The notes: generated by a model not told the origin, from the sequence alone. Shown: positions 34,061 to 44,885, counted from the stretch's first letter. The stretch: DNA of 64,000 nucleotides from Ignavibacteria bacterium (GCA_016720835.1 JADKJW010000031.1:186001-250000); one strand, 5' to 3'. Made by a program: numbers and translations.

Positions 34061-36770
34061 TCAGTGCGCTTCCAGCCAGTTCATGCCTGTTCCCGTCTCC
34101 ACTTCGATCGGGACGCGCGTGTTCATCGCGTGCGTCATCAGGTCGATGACCAGCGCGCGCAGCTCGTCCACTTCGTCGCGGTGCGCTTCGAAGACGAGTT
34201 CATCGTGCACCTGCAGCAGCATGCGTGATTTCAGCGCGCGCCGCTTCATTTCGCGGTGGAGGTTGATCATGGCGACCTTGATCATGTCGGCGGCGCTGCC
34301 CTGGATGGGCGCGTTGATGGCCATGCGCTCGGCGAACATGCGCACGTTGCGGTTCTTGTTGTTGATGTCGGGCAGGTAGCGGCGGCGGCCGAGCATCGTC
34401 TCCACGTAGCCGTGCGACTTCGCGAAGCCGATGGTGCGCGCGAGGTAGCCGTTGATCATCGGGTACTTCTCGAAGTAGACGTCGATGAGATCCTTCGCGT
34501 CGGCGTTCGAGACGCCGAGGCGCTGCGCGAGGCCGAAGGCGCTGATGCCGTAGAGGATGCCGAAGTTCGTCGTCTTCGCGCGGCGGCGCATCTCGGCCGT
34601 GACCTCGCCGGCGGGGACGCCGAACAGCTTCATCGCGGTGCTCGCGTGGATGTCCTCGCCGCTCGCGAAGGCCTCGAGCAGCCCCTCGTCGCCGGAAATC
34701 TCCGCCGCGAGGCGCAGCTCGATCTGCGAGTAATCCGCGCTGAGCAGCACGACGCCGTCACCCTCGGGCACGAAGGCGCGCCGGATTTCGCGGCCGGCCT
34801 CGGTGCGGATCGGGATATTCTGGAGATTCGGATCCGTACTGCTTAATCTGCCCGTCGCGGCCACGGCCTGGTTGTACGACGTGTGCACGCGGCCGGTGCG
34901 GGGATTCACCATTTTCGGCAGGGCGTCCACGTACGTCGATTTCAGCTTCGTGAGCTGCCGGTATCGGAGTATCTCTTCGACGATCGGATGCAGTCCCTGC
35001 AGCGATTCGAGCACGGAGACGTCGGTGGAATAGCCGGTCTGCGTTTTCTTTCCCGAGGGGAGACGGAGCTTTTCGAAGAGGATGACGCCAAGCTGCTTCG
35101 TGGAGCCGACGTTGAAGGTCTCGCCGGCGAGGCCGTAGATGCGCGTCACGGTGTCGGCCACCTGTGTTTCCATCTCCTTCGAGATTTCGGCGAGCGCGTC
35201 GGTGTCCACACGGATGCCAGCGGCTTCCATGTCGGTGAGCACGTGGATGAGCGGGTACTCGACGTCGGCGAGCAGTTTCCCCTGACCCGTATTCGCGATC
35301 TTCACGCGGAGCGCGTCCGCGATCTGCAGTGTGATATCCGCATCCTCCGCGGCGTACTCCGCCACGTCGTCCGGCGCCAGGTCGGCCATGGAGATCTGGT
35401 TCTTGCCCTTGCCGATCAGCGCGGTGATCGAGATCGGTTCGTAGGCGAGCAGCGACATCGCCAGGGCGTCCATCGAATGCTCGCCTTCGGGACTGAGCAC
35501 GTAGGAGGCGATCATCGTGTCCTCGATCGGCTGCGAGGATTCGATGCCCCACTGCCGAAGGGCGAGCAGGTCGAATTTCAGGTTCTGGCCGATGATTCGC
35601 CGCGAGCCGGCGAAGAGCGGACGAATCGCTTCGGCGATGACCGCGGCTGTCAGACCGGCATTCGCGGGCACATACCATGCGTGGTGCGGGCGGACGGCGA
35701 AGGACAGTCCGACGAGATCCGATTGCAGAGGATTGCGCCCGCTGGTTTCGGTGTCGAAACAGAACGCCGCCTGCGTCTCGATTTCCGGAGACCATCATCC
35801 GAAGCTCGTCCGCCGTGCGGACGGTGACGTATTCGTGCGGTGTCGTGGCGGCGGTGCTCAGGCCGGAGAACGAGGTCTGCACCGGCGCGCCGTCGGTCGG
35901 CGGCGCGTCGTCGAGCTTCACGAGGAAGCGCTTCAGTTCGAGTTCCGTGAAGAGGGCGCGCAGCGCAGGAATGTTGCGCGGTTTGGCCATGAGGTCCTGC
36001 GGATCCACCGTCACGGGCGCGTCGCAATCGATGGTGACCAGTTCGCGGGAGAGCAGGGCCATGTCCTTCTGCTCGAGCAGTTTCGCCTTCACGCCCGCTT
36101 TCGGGATGCTGTCGATATTCGCGTAGATGGCGTCGATCGACCCGTACTGCTGCACGAGCGGGATGGCCGTTTTCTCCCCGATGCCCTTCACTCCCGGGAT
36201 GTTGTCGGACTGGTCGCCGATGAGGCCGAGAACGTCGATCACCTGATCCGGACGGACGCCGAATTTCTCGCGCACCCCGTCGATGCCGATGCGCTCGTAC
36301 GTGTCGCTCGCCTTGCCCGGACGCATGATGGTGGTGCGCTCGGTGACGAGCTGCATGTAGTCCTTGTCGGGCGTCACCATGATGCATTCCATGTGCTCGG
36401 CCACCGCGTGCTTCGCGAGCGTGCCGATGACGTCATCCGCCTCCCAGCCGGGGAGTTCGAGGAGGGGAATGTTGTAGGCTTCGACGATTTTCTTCAGGTA
36501 GGGAAGCTGTTCCACCATGTCGTCGGGCATCTTCTCGCGCGTGGCCTTGTACTCCGGGTAGCGCTTGTGGCGGAAGGTGGGCTCCTTCGTGTCGAACGCC
36601 ACCGCGATGTGGTCGGGCTTCTCGTCGCTCAGGATCTTGTCGAGCGTGCTGACGAAGCCGAAGATGGCGCTCGTGTTGAGGCCCTTCGAGTTGATGAGCG
36701 GGCGGTTGATGAACGCGAAGTAGGCGCGGTAGGCGACCGCCATCCCGTCGATGATGAAGAAACGTTCCAT
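34061..36770 (-). pseudogene. polA: DNA polymerase I, interrupted by one apparent frameshift
   Basis: Pol I removes RNA primers and fills gaps. Read from 36770 down, the first frame encodes the 5'-3' exonuclease domain (MERFFIIDGMAVAYRAYFAF, GWEADDVIGTLA, DKDYMQLV, GDQSDNIPGVKGIGEKTA). The frame is lost near 35785-35786. The next frame continues with an intact proofreading domain (FCFDTET, GQNLKFD, YAAEDADITLQ) and polymerase domain (motif A SADYSQIELR, motif B RRRAKTTNFGILYG, motif C LQVHDELVFE) to the stop at 34061. Dropping one G of the GG at 35785-35786 restores a 902-residue protein of normal length. All catalytic residues remain, so this may be a sequencing error or a recent mutation. 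It lies 23 nt after xth. Confidence 0.9.
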
Positions 36771-36792
36771 GGTCTCCGGCAGGGAGCGACGA

Positions 36793-37557
36793 TTACGTGA
36801 TTTCGAGGGTTACCGGCGCGTGGTCCGATCCGGTGATATCCATCTGTATGCCGGCGGATTTCAGTCTCGGGAGGAGGTCGGGCGTCACGATGAAGTAATC
36901 GATGCGCCAACCGGCGTTGCGTTCCCGCGCGCGCGTCCGCATGTCCCACCACGAGTACATGTCCACGGCATCCGGGTGAAAATGCCGGAAGGTGTCGACG
37001 TACCCGAGCGCGGTGATGCGGTCGAGCCAGGCCCGCTCGATCGGCATGAAGCCGGAGTTCTTTTCGTTCTCCTTCGGATTCTTCAGGTCGATCGGATGAT
37101 GCGCGGTGTTGACGTCGCCGCAGATGACGAGGCGCGCGCCTTTCGCCCGTTGCGCCTCGAAATGATCGAGGATGCGATCGTAGAAATCGAGCTTGAAGCG
37201 GAGCCGCTCTTCCCCGCGTCCGCCATTGGGAAAATAGACGTTGTAGAGCAGGAAGTCGGGGTGCTCCGTCATGAGGATGCGCCCTTCCGTGTCCATGGAA
37301 AGAAGCTCCGTCCCGCGCAGGACGCGGGACGGTTTCTTTTTCGTGAACGTTGCCACGCTGCTGTATCCGCGCTTTTCTCCGGCATGCCAGTACGTGTAGT
37401 ACTGCGGGGGCGTGAGCAGCGTTTCGTCGAGCTGATCTTCATGCGCCTTCGTCTCCTGCAGGCAGAGGATGTCCGGCGCCGCGTCGTCGAGGTATTCGAA
37501 GAATCCTTTTTTCACGACGGCGCGGATGCCGTTGACGTTCCACGAGACGAGCTTCAT
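36793..37557 (-). CDS. xth: Exodeoxyribonuclease III (AP endonuclease)
   Basis: ExoIII cuts DNA at abasic sites and has 3' phosphatase and exonuclease activity. The 254-residue product starts MKLVSWNVNGIRA and has the catalytic LQETKAHEDQL (Glu), GDVNTAHHPIDL (Asp, Asn) and the C-terminal GSDHAPVTLEI (Asp-His). Length is typical. It lies between the HerA-like gene (35 nt) and polA (22 nt), so abasic-site cleavage and gap filling are probably made from one transcript. Confidence 0.95.
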   Translation of the reverse strand: MKLVSWNVNGIRAVVKKGFFEYLDDAAPDILCLQETKAHEDQLDETLLTPPQYYTYWHAGEKRGYSSVATFTKKKPSRVLRGTELLSMDTEGRILMTEHPDFLLYNVYFPNGGRGEERLRFKLDFYDRILDHFEAQRAKGARLVICGDVNTAHHPIDLKNPKENEKNSGFMPIERAWLDRITALGYVDTFRHFHPDAVDMYSWWDMRTRARERNAGWRIDYFIVTPDLLPRLKSAGIQMDITGSDHAPVTLEIT

Positions 37558-37592
37558 CGGGCGTCTTTCAAATCAGGAGTACCGGTTCCGAT

Positions 37593-40409
37593 TCACTTTT
37601 TCCCGCCGCGACGGCCGCGGCGTCCGCGCGAGCTTTTGCGCTTGCCGTCCTTCGAGTCGGCGTCGTCATCGGCGCCCTCTCCGGTGGCGCCGGCCGCGAC
37701 ATCTGCCGCAGGCACGTCCGCATGATCGGCCGCGTCATCCATATCGTAGCCGCCCGTCCTCGTCGTTTCAAAGGTCAGTTGCGTCGCCTCGTCGGCGGGG
37801 ATGTGCGGCGCTGCGACCGGCGTGTCGCCCGTCGGAGCCGCGTCCTTGTCGGCGCCTCTTCCGCGTCCGCGTCCGCCACGCTTGGCGGCTTTCGGCGGAG
37901 CTTCCTCCGTCACGGGCGGCGGCGTCACGGGGACGTCGCTCTCCGATGCCGCAGGACGCTCGACGCGCAACGGCTTCTCCGGTGCGGGCTGCCGTTCCGG
38001 TCGCGGCGCCTTCTCGGGCTGCTGCGCGCGCTCGGGACGCGGCGCCCCTTGCGCCTTGTCCGGACGCTGCTGTTTGTCGCCCTGCTTGGGATCGTTTCTG
38101 CGTTGATCGTCGCGAGGCCGGTCGTCACGGGGCCTGTCATCTCGCGGACGATCATCACGACGACGGTCGTCACGCTGGCGGTCGTCACGAGGCCGGTCGT
38201 CACGAGGCCGGTCGTCACGAGGCCGGTCGTCACGAGGCCGGTCGTCACGAGGCCGGTCGTCACGAGGCCGGTCGTCACGGGGACGATCATCGCGGGGACG
38301 ATCATCGCGGCGGCGGTCGTCGCGCTGGCGGTCATCACGGGGTCGGTCATCACGGGGTCGGTCATCACGGCGGCGGTCGTCGCGCTGGCGGTCGTCGCGC
38401 TGGCGGTCGTCGCGCGGACGATCATCGCGGCGGCGGTCGTCGCGCTGGCGGTCGTCACGAGGCCGGTCATCGCGTCGGGGTTGCCGCGCATCCTGCGGTC
38501 GACGAGTGTCGTCGGCGTGCCGCGGATCTTCATCCGCCTTCGGGGCATCGTCTTCCGGAGGGGCGGTGATTCCCTGCTCCTCCAGTTTGCGGCGGCGCTC
38601 CTCTTTCTCGATCGCAAAGCGGCGCATGCGTTCTTCTTCCTGCGCCTGGTACTCGATGCGACGTCGTTCGGCTTCCACGGCGAGCGCGTCGAGATAGGTG
38701 TGCAGGAGTTCCGTGTTCTTCGTCGTCGAGACCTGGAGGGGTACGCGCCGGTGATACGGGGAGTCGGCACTGGCGAAGAGGAAGCGGCCGTCCTCGTAGT
38801 GCGCGGCCGGGCGGAGCAGGTCTTCCGACACATTGAGCAGCTGCGCGATTTGCGGAGGCGCATCCGTGAAGGGGATGGGGCCGATGAAGTAGGAACCGAT
38901 CTTGCGGCCGAGACCGCGGTCGATCGACGCCGCGCTTTCGAGCGTGAGGCAGAAGCCGAGTCCGTGGCGGCGCCCGTTCGTGAGGAGCATCTGGAGCACG
39001 TCCTGGAAGCGGTCGGCGCCGGCTTCGCGATACGCGCCACCGTTGCGCGCGACGTATTCGTCGGCGTTGTTGAACATGAAGAGCACCGGCACGCGGATCT
39101 TCAGGCGCTTGAGGCGCTCCTCGACGAGGGTCTGCCCGAGGGCGCTGACGAAGCGGAGGATGTCGGACGTTTTCTGCCCCTGCACGACGAGCAGGCTTGA
39201 CGAGGTTTCGTCGTTGAGCGAGCCCACGACATCCGCCAGCGATTTGCGGACCGCGGAGGGAATGTCCTTCGAGTACGTTTCGTACGCCGCCTGGATTTCC
39301 GTGCGCAGATCGTACAGCGTCCGGCGCGCGCCATGGCTCTTCGACTCCTGACTGAATTCGTCGAGCATTTCCATGATGTCGCGGGTATTCCTGTCCCCGA
39401 AACGCTCGCCCGTGTAGGTCTCGACGATGCCGTTGATCACGCCGTTGACGTAGGTTTCCACGTCGGGTTCGGCGCCGTCGAGGATGTCGATGCGGATGTC
39501 ATTGAGGAACTGGTCGATGGTCTGCTCGTTGGGGCGGTAGATCGCGACCTTGTTCGAGCGGAACAGCTGCGAGACGCCGTAGCTGAAATCGTGCCGGCGC
39601 GACTCGAGCACGGACGGCAGGATCATCATGTCGAGATAATCGAGCGTGGCGCGCTTGTGCGCGGAGCGGTCGCCCGGCGCCTTCATGGACGCGTACACGC
39701 TTTGGGGCACGAACTTGTCGTTGATGCAGAGCACGGTGGAACGATCCATTCCCGTGAGTTGCGGAAGCAGCGACATGGTGCCCTGGTTGTTGACGTCGCA
39801 GTAGACGACGTGCACGGGGTAGGAGGGATTGTTCAGCAGCGCCGAGAGCAGCGTGTTGGCGATGGTGGTGCGGGCACGGGGCCGCGCGCTGATGATGGCC
39901 ATGTTGCCTCGCAGCAGCGACGTCGCGTCGAGGCCGACCTTGACCTCGGGATTCGTCGCGTAGGCGCCGACATCGATGCGGGAACCGTTCACCTGAGAGT
40001 GGCTTTCCGGCGCGATCTGATGGATGACGCTCAGTGTCGTCTCGTCGTCGAGCAGCCATGCGGCTGCCTCGAGCGCGGGGAAGGTATCCGCGGCGAGAAT
40101 GACCGGCGGTTTTTTCAGGCCCTGATCGGAGAGCTCGAGCCCGATGGGCGTGGCAGAGCACGAGAGGGTGAGTCCCGGGCCTTTTGCCTTCTTTGCCGCG
40201 CCTTCGACCGGGAAGGTTCCGACGACCTGGAGAATGGTGTACCGCGCCTTCTTTGCTGCGGAAAACACGTTTTCGGCGGCGAGCAGCGAGCCCGGCTGAA
40301 TGGTGTGGAGGAGGTCGAGCGGGACAGACAGGTTCAATGTGCACTGAAACAGGGTCTGGTCGTTCGGGAGGAGCTGGGAGACGGTCCCGGCAATCTGGGA
40401 GACGAACAT
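37593..40409 (-). CDS. HerA-like ATPase-fold protein with lost Walker A and an RDDR-repeat tail
   Basis: I start it at ATG 40409 (MFVSQIAGTVSQLLP, GGAAAGAA upstream), giving 938 residues; an in-frame start at 40517 is less likely. Residues about 1-130 look like a HAS-barrel. Residues about 150-560 follow the HerA/FtsK layout: VKVGLDATSLLRGNMAIIS where the P-loop should be, but with SARPRARTT in place of GxxGxGK[ST]; VPVLFMFNNADEY where Walker B should be, also atypical; then NGRRHGLGFCLTLES and an IGPIPFTD region like the HerA sensor segments. A charged coiled coil (about 568-614) follows, then about 25 RDDR-x pentapeptides (646-770) and an RG-rich end (SSRGRRGRRGGKK). Function is unknown. 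It lies between dnaX and xth-polA, which suggests DNA replication or repair (inference). Confidence 0.7.
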   Translation of the reverse strand: MFVSQIAGTVSQLLPNDQTLFQCTLNLSVPLDLLHTIQPGSLLAAENVFSAAKKARYTILQVVGTFPVEGAAKKAKGPGLTLSCSATPIGLELSDQGLKKPPVILAADTFPALEAAAWLLDDETTLSVIHQIAPESHSQVNGSRIDVGAYATNPEVKVGLDATSLLRGNMAIISARPRARTTIANTLLSALLNNPSYPVHVVYCDVNNQGTMSLLPQLTGMDRSTVLCINDKFVPQSVYASMKAPGDRSAHKRATLDYLDMMILPSVLESRRHDFSYGVSQLFRSNKVAIYRPNEQTIDQFLNDIRIDILDGAEPDVETYVNGVINGIVETYTGERFGDRNTRDIMEMLDEFSQESKSHGARRTLYDLRTEIQAAYETYSKDIPSAVRKSLADVVGSLNDETSSSLLVVQGQKTSDILRFVSALGQTLVEERLKRLKIRVPVLFMFNNADEYVARNGGAYREAGADRFQDVLQMLLTNGRRHGLGFCLTLESAASIDRGLGRKIGSYFIGPIPFTDAPPQIAQLLNVSEDLLRPAAHYEDGRFLFASADSPYHRRVPLQVSTTKNTELLHTYLDALAVEAERRRIEYQAQEEERMRRFAIEKEERRRKLEEQGITAPPEDDAPKADEDPRHADDTRRPQDARQPRRDDRPRDDRQRDDRRRDDRPRDDRQRDDRQRDDRRRDDRPRDDRPRDDRQRDDRRRDDRPRDDRPRDDRPRDDRPRDDRPRDDRPRDDRPRDDRPRDDRQRDDRRRDDRPRDDRPRDDRPRDDQRRNDPKQGDKQQRPDKAQGAPRPERAQQPEKAPRPERQPAPEKPLRVERPAASESDVPVTPPPVTEEAPPKAAKRGGRGRGRGADKDAAPTGDTPVAAPHIPADEATQLTFETTRTGGYDMDDAADHADVPAADVAAGATGEGADDDADSKDGKRKSSRGRRGRRGGKK
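38100..38474 (-). repeat. 15-bp coding minisatellite (about 25 units of RDDR-x)
   Basis: A 375-bp tract with a 15-bp period, inside the HerA-like gene. Each unit encodes Arg-Asp-Asp-Arg followed by Pro, Gln or Arg. Seen on the plus strand it reads as repeats of GTCGTCACGAGGCCG and close variants. Near-identical neighbouring copies suggest recent slippage or unequal crossing-over. It is not a CRISPR array: there are no spacers and the frame is kept throughout. Confidence 0.9.
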
Positions 40410-40479
40410 CGGTTCTTTCCGAATGGTGGTAAAAACGTTTTCGAGTGGAGCGGCGCGGCGACAGCCGCGCGCGTCGGTG

Positions 40480-41967
<1,488 letters not shown>

Positions 41968-42096
41968 CGAACAGTTCACAAAGTACTCAAACAACAAGAT
42001 AGGCAACGCCACCCTGTTTTCAAACCGGAATCGACGGGTCCTGAGGGAGCCGTGTCCGCCGGACATGGCGGGATGCGCGGAACAGGTTCTTTTTCG

Positions 42097-42104
42097 TACC
42101 TTTG
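42097..42104 (+). promoter_or_regulatory. -7-like box before the TPR gene
   Basis: TACCTTTG is a perfect match to the Bacteroidota -7 consensus TAnnTTTG, 28 nt before the ATG at 42132. No TTG box is found at the spacing used by other promoters here, so only the downstream element is supported. The region is the divergent gap with dnaX. Confidence 0.35.
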
Positions 42105-42131
42105 TCGATTGATCACCATACGGAGAACATC

Positions 42132-42734
42132 ATGAGCATCAAACAAATCTATATCATCATCGGCTCCATTCTCGTCATCGCCGTGGTCGCCGTCGCGTAT
42201 TTCTCAAACTCCACACCGACGCCGGATGGTCCCGCGGCCGGTCTGCCGCCCGGACATCCGGACGTCTCCCAGATGGAAAAGGGCGCCGCCGATCCGACGG
42301 GCGCACCGAGCGCATCGAACGTCCGCAAGGATTTCATCCACGAAATGGAAATGATGCAGAAGCATGCGGACGAGAATCCGAATGACACGACCGACCTGCT
42401 CAAGCTCGGGCAGATGCTGTATTTTTCGCACAAAATCAAGGAAGCCGTGCCGTACTACGAGCGGTACCTCAAAGCCGCGCCGAAGAACACCGACGTGATG
42501 TTCGATCTCGCCCTGGCCTATTACGATCTGCAGAAAACGGATAAGGCCCTCGAAATCACGCAGCGCATCCTCCGTCTCGAGCCGAAGAACAGCAAGGCCA
42601 TGTACAATCTCGGCGCCATTTACGCCACGCAGGGCAACAAGGCGGAAGCGAAAAAAACATGGCAGAAACTTCTCGACACCGCGCCGGATTCGGAGGATGC
42701 GGGCCGGGCGAAGGAATCGATGAAGCAGCTGTAA
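42132..42734 (+). CDS. Membrane-anchored TPR protein
   Basis: The 200-residue product starts at ATG 42132 (CGGAGAA upstream). Residues about 5-27 form one hydrophobic segment, giving an N-in anchored protein. A proline/glycine-rich linker follows, then three TPR units (about 95-190; for example DVMFDLALAYYDLQKTDKALE and KAMYNLGAIYATQGNKAEAKKTW). TPR proteins scaffold other proteins. The segment after the membrane is like the TPR part of cytochrome c biogenesis proteins of the CcmI/NrfG kind, but no such genes are nearby. Partner unknown. Confidence 0.8.
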   Translation: MSIKQIYIIIGSILVIAVVAVAYFSNSTPTPDGPAAGLPPGHPDVSQMEKGAADPTGAPSASNVRKDFIHEMEMMQKHADENPNDTTDLLKLGQMLYFSHKIKEAVPYYERYLKAAPKNTDVMFDLALAYYDLQKTDKALEITQRILRLEPKNSKAMYNLGAIYATQGNKAEAKKTWQKLLDTAPDSEDAGRAKESMKQL

Positions 42735-42773
42735 TGCTTCAACAACGCGCACGGTTCCGGACCGACGGGATCA

Positions 42774-43826
42774 TTGCCAAGGAGAGAAGCACCGATCGCG
42801 CAACATTTCTGCATTTTCCGCAGTGACCGCATCGGCGACGTCGTTCTGACATTGCCGATGGCCGAAGCCGTGAAGCGCGCGATGCCGGATGCGCGCGTCA
42901 CCTTCGTTGCGCAGGAGTACACCGCCGGCCTCGTCCGCCTGTCCCCGTTCGTGGACGACGTCATCGAGATTGCGGGGAGGGACATCGGGTGGCGGGAGAC
43001 CGACGCGTTCTCCCGCGGGCTTCGGGGGCGCGGAATGACCGCCGCGCTGTTCGCGTATCCGCGTCCCGCGCTCGCGTTCGCCGCGTGGCGCGCGCGTATC
43101 CCGCTCCGGACAGGCACGGCGTACCGCGTCTATTCGCCGTTCTTCAACCGGAAGGTCCGGGAGCACCGGAAGGAGGCGACGCGACACGAGCGCGACTACA
43201 ACCTCTCCCTGCTTTCGGCGATCGGCATTCCGGTCGAACCGCGCCCGCTGCCCGTGTTGCGCATCACGGACGCTCTGCGCGGCCGGGCGGATGAGGCACT
43301 GCAACGCGCCGGCGTGGAGAGCGGACGCCGTTTCATCGTCCTTCATCCCGGCAGTGGAGGATCCGCCCGCGATTGGGACGCGCAGCATTTCAGCGAGCTG
43401 GCAGGGCGTCTCGCACGCGGAATTCCAGACACCGCCGTCCTTGTCACCGGCTCGGAGTCCGAGCGCGGGCTGACGGAACGCGTGGCCTCCACCATGCCCG
43501 GCACCATTCTGCAATTGCGCGAGTCGCTCTCGTTGCCGGAACTCGCGGCACTCCTGTCGCAGGCGGCGCTGTGCATCGCCAATTCTACCGGACCGCTGCA
43601 CATCGCGGCAGCCGTGCAGGTGCCGGTTCTGGGTCTGTATCCGTTTGAACGCGTCTGTCATCCCGTGCGCTGGGGTCCGCTCGGCCCCGGAGCCCAGGCG
43701 CTGACTCCCGAAGCTGTCGCCGGCTGCGAGGCGTGCGCGCGCCGAACCTGTCCCGAGCACGACACCATGGATCGTATCACGGTAGACCGCGTGTATGCCG
43801 CTGCCACGTTGGCACTGTCGCGATGA
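42774..43826 (+). CDS. Glycosyltransferase family 9 (heptosyltransferase-like)
   Basis: The 350-residue product has the GT9 layout: an N-terminal Rossmann half (IFRSDRIGDVVLTLPMAEAVKR), HPGSGGSARDWD at the start of the C-terminal half, and the donor-site segment CIANSTGPLHIAAA. In Gram-negative bacteria such enzymes add heptose to lipopolysaccharide core on the cytoplasmic side. The start is uncertain: the only canonical codon in frame is TTG 42774, but a strong AAGGAG lies after it at 42779-42784 and points to an ATC at 42795. A cluster of four cysteines near the C-terminus (CEACARRTCPEH) is conserved in some GT9 proteins. Confidence 0.85.
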   Translation: MPRREAPIAQHFCIFRSDRIGDVVLTLPMAEAVKRAMPDARVTFVAQEYTAGLVRLSPFVDDVIEIAGRDIGWRETDAFSRGLRGRGMTAALFAYPRPALAFAAWRARIPLRTGTAYRVYSPFFNRKVREHRKEATRHERDYNLSLLSAIGIPVEPRPLPVLRITDALRGRADEALQRAGVESGRRFIVLHPGSGGSARDWDAQHFSELAGRLARGIPDTAVLVTGSESERGLTERVASTMPGTILQLRESLSLPELAALLSQAALCIANSTGPLHIAAAVQVPVLGLYPFERVCHPVRWGPLGPGAQALTPEAVAGCEACARRTCPEHDTMDRITVDRVYAAATLALSR

Positions 43827-43832
43827 AACTGG

Positions 43833-43858
43833 CATGGAATTCGCAAAACAATTCCATG
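43833..43858. repeat. 9-bp perfect inverted repeat before the DUF3108 gene
   Basis: CATGGAATT (43833-43841) is inverted exactly at 43850-43858 around 8 nt. It starts 7 nt after the glycosyltransferase stop and ends 28 nt before the next ATG. No T-run follows. It could be a transcript-end hairpin or an operator. Confidence 0.45.
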
Positions 43859-43886
43859 AACTTCGCGTATACGATCAAAAAACCCG

Positions 43887-44726
43887 ATGATGGACATGAA
43901 AACGCAGCTCACATACAGTCTCCTTGTCGCTTTTAGCGGACTTCTTGTCGTTTCCCTCCTGCATGCGCAGCCACAGGGCGGACCCGCTCCCGCTCCGGAT
44001 CAGCAGAAAATCCCGTACAGGAAGATCGAGCAGAACGCGTTCGACGTGGGGGAAGAACTCGTCTTCGACGTCAATTTCGGCTTCATCACCGCCGGCGAGG
44101 CTCGCATGACGATCCCTCGCTTTTCGACCATCAACGGACGGAAATGCTACAACGTGGATTTCACCGTGGCCTCGAAGTCGTTTTTCGACACCTTCTACAA
44201 GGTGCGCGACCACTACGAGTCTCATATCGATGTGGAGGGGTTGTATCCGTGGAAATTCGTGCAGCAGATCCGCGAGGGCGGATTCAAACGCGACTTCATG
44301 GCCACGTTCGACCATGCCCGTCTGAAGGCCGTGACCAAGGACGGCGAATATCCGATTGAACCGTTCACGCAGGACATCGTCTCGGCATTCTACTACATGC
44401 GCACGCAGAGCTACGACGGATTCCGGCCAGGCCAGAAAGTGTACCTGAAGAATTTCTACAAGGACAGCACGTACGGACTGACGGTGAAATTTCTCGGTCG
44501 CGAAACCATCAAGGTGGAAGCCGGAAAGTTCAACTGCATCCTGCTCGAACCGATCATGAAGGAAGGCGGTCTCTTCAAGGCGTCCGGGCGCATCATCGTC
44601 TGGCTGACCGACGACGAGAAGAAGATCCCGGTGCAGGTGGATGCGGAAATCCCGATCGGCTCGATCACGTCCGAACTCATCTCGTACAAAGGACTGAAAA
44701 GTCCGATACGCGCGAAAGTGCAGTAG
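43887..44726 (+). CDS. DUF3108-family secreted protein
   Basis: The 279-residue product has a signal peptide (hydrophobic part about 8-25, likely cleaved after LLHA). The mature part starts with the DUF3108 pattern: FDVGEELVFDVNFGFITAGEARM, then RDHYESHIDVEGLYPWKF, and near the end LTDDEKKIPVQVDAEIPIGSITSEL. These are predicted all-beta periplasmic proteins of unknown function, common in Bacteroidota. Three ATG codons lie close together (43887, 43890, 43896); the first is taken. The 159 nt after it contain only a small GC inverted repeat and a TTGTGCACAA palindrome at 44838. Confidence 0.8.
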   Translation: MMDMKTQLTYSLLVAFSGLLVVSLLHAQPQGGPAPAPDQQKIPYRKIEQNAFDVGEELVFDVNFGFITAGEARMTIPRFSTINGRKCYNVDFTVASKSFFDTFYKVRDHYESHIDVEGLYPWKFVQQIREGGFKRDFMATFDHARLKAVTKDGEYPIEPFTQDIVSAFYYMRTQSYDGFRPGQKVYLKNFYKDSTYGLTVKFLGRETIKVEAGKFNCILLEPIMKEGGLFKASGRIIVWLTDDEKKIPVQVDAEIPIGSITSELISYKGLKSPIRAKVQ

Positions 44727-44885
44727 ACCGCCGCGTTCCGCCGACAGGGCGGAGCGCCCGGCAGGGAGGGTGTTCCTGCGCGGGGCCTGATCCGCACCGT
44801 GTGCCGCCGGTCTGATCCCGGTTGCATTCCATCCCCGTTGTGCACAATTTAGGTGCTGAATCTGATTCACACCCCCGGCGGCGGA

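Noticed and set aside
34758..36770. polA N-terminal part as a separate stand-alone 5' nuclease gene of 670 residues
   Set aside because: After the frameshift the translation becomes arginine-rich and loses similarity, while the other frame continues the Pol I domains. One broken gene is simpler.
38100..38474. Possible CRISPR array
   Set aside because: The 15-bp units are contiguous, have no spacers and keep an open reading frame, so it is a coding minisatellite.
37722..39200. A 492-codon plus-strand frame over the repeat region
   Set aside because: It is the mirror of the HerA-like gene; its valine/threonine repeats come from the 15-bp tract read backwards, and it has no ribosome-binding site or recognisable domain.
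44727..44885. Intrinsic terminator after the DUF3108 gene
   Set aside because: There is a 6-bp GC inverted repeat (44737-44753) but no T-run and the stem is short, so I did not list it as a terminator.
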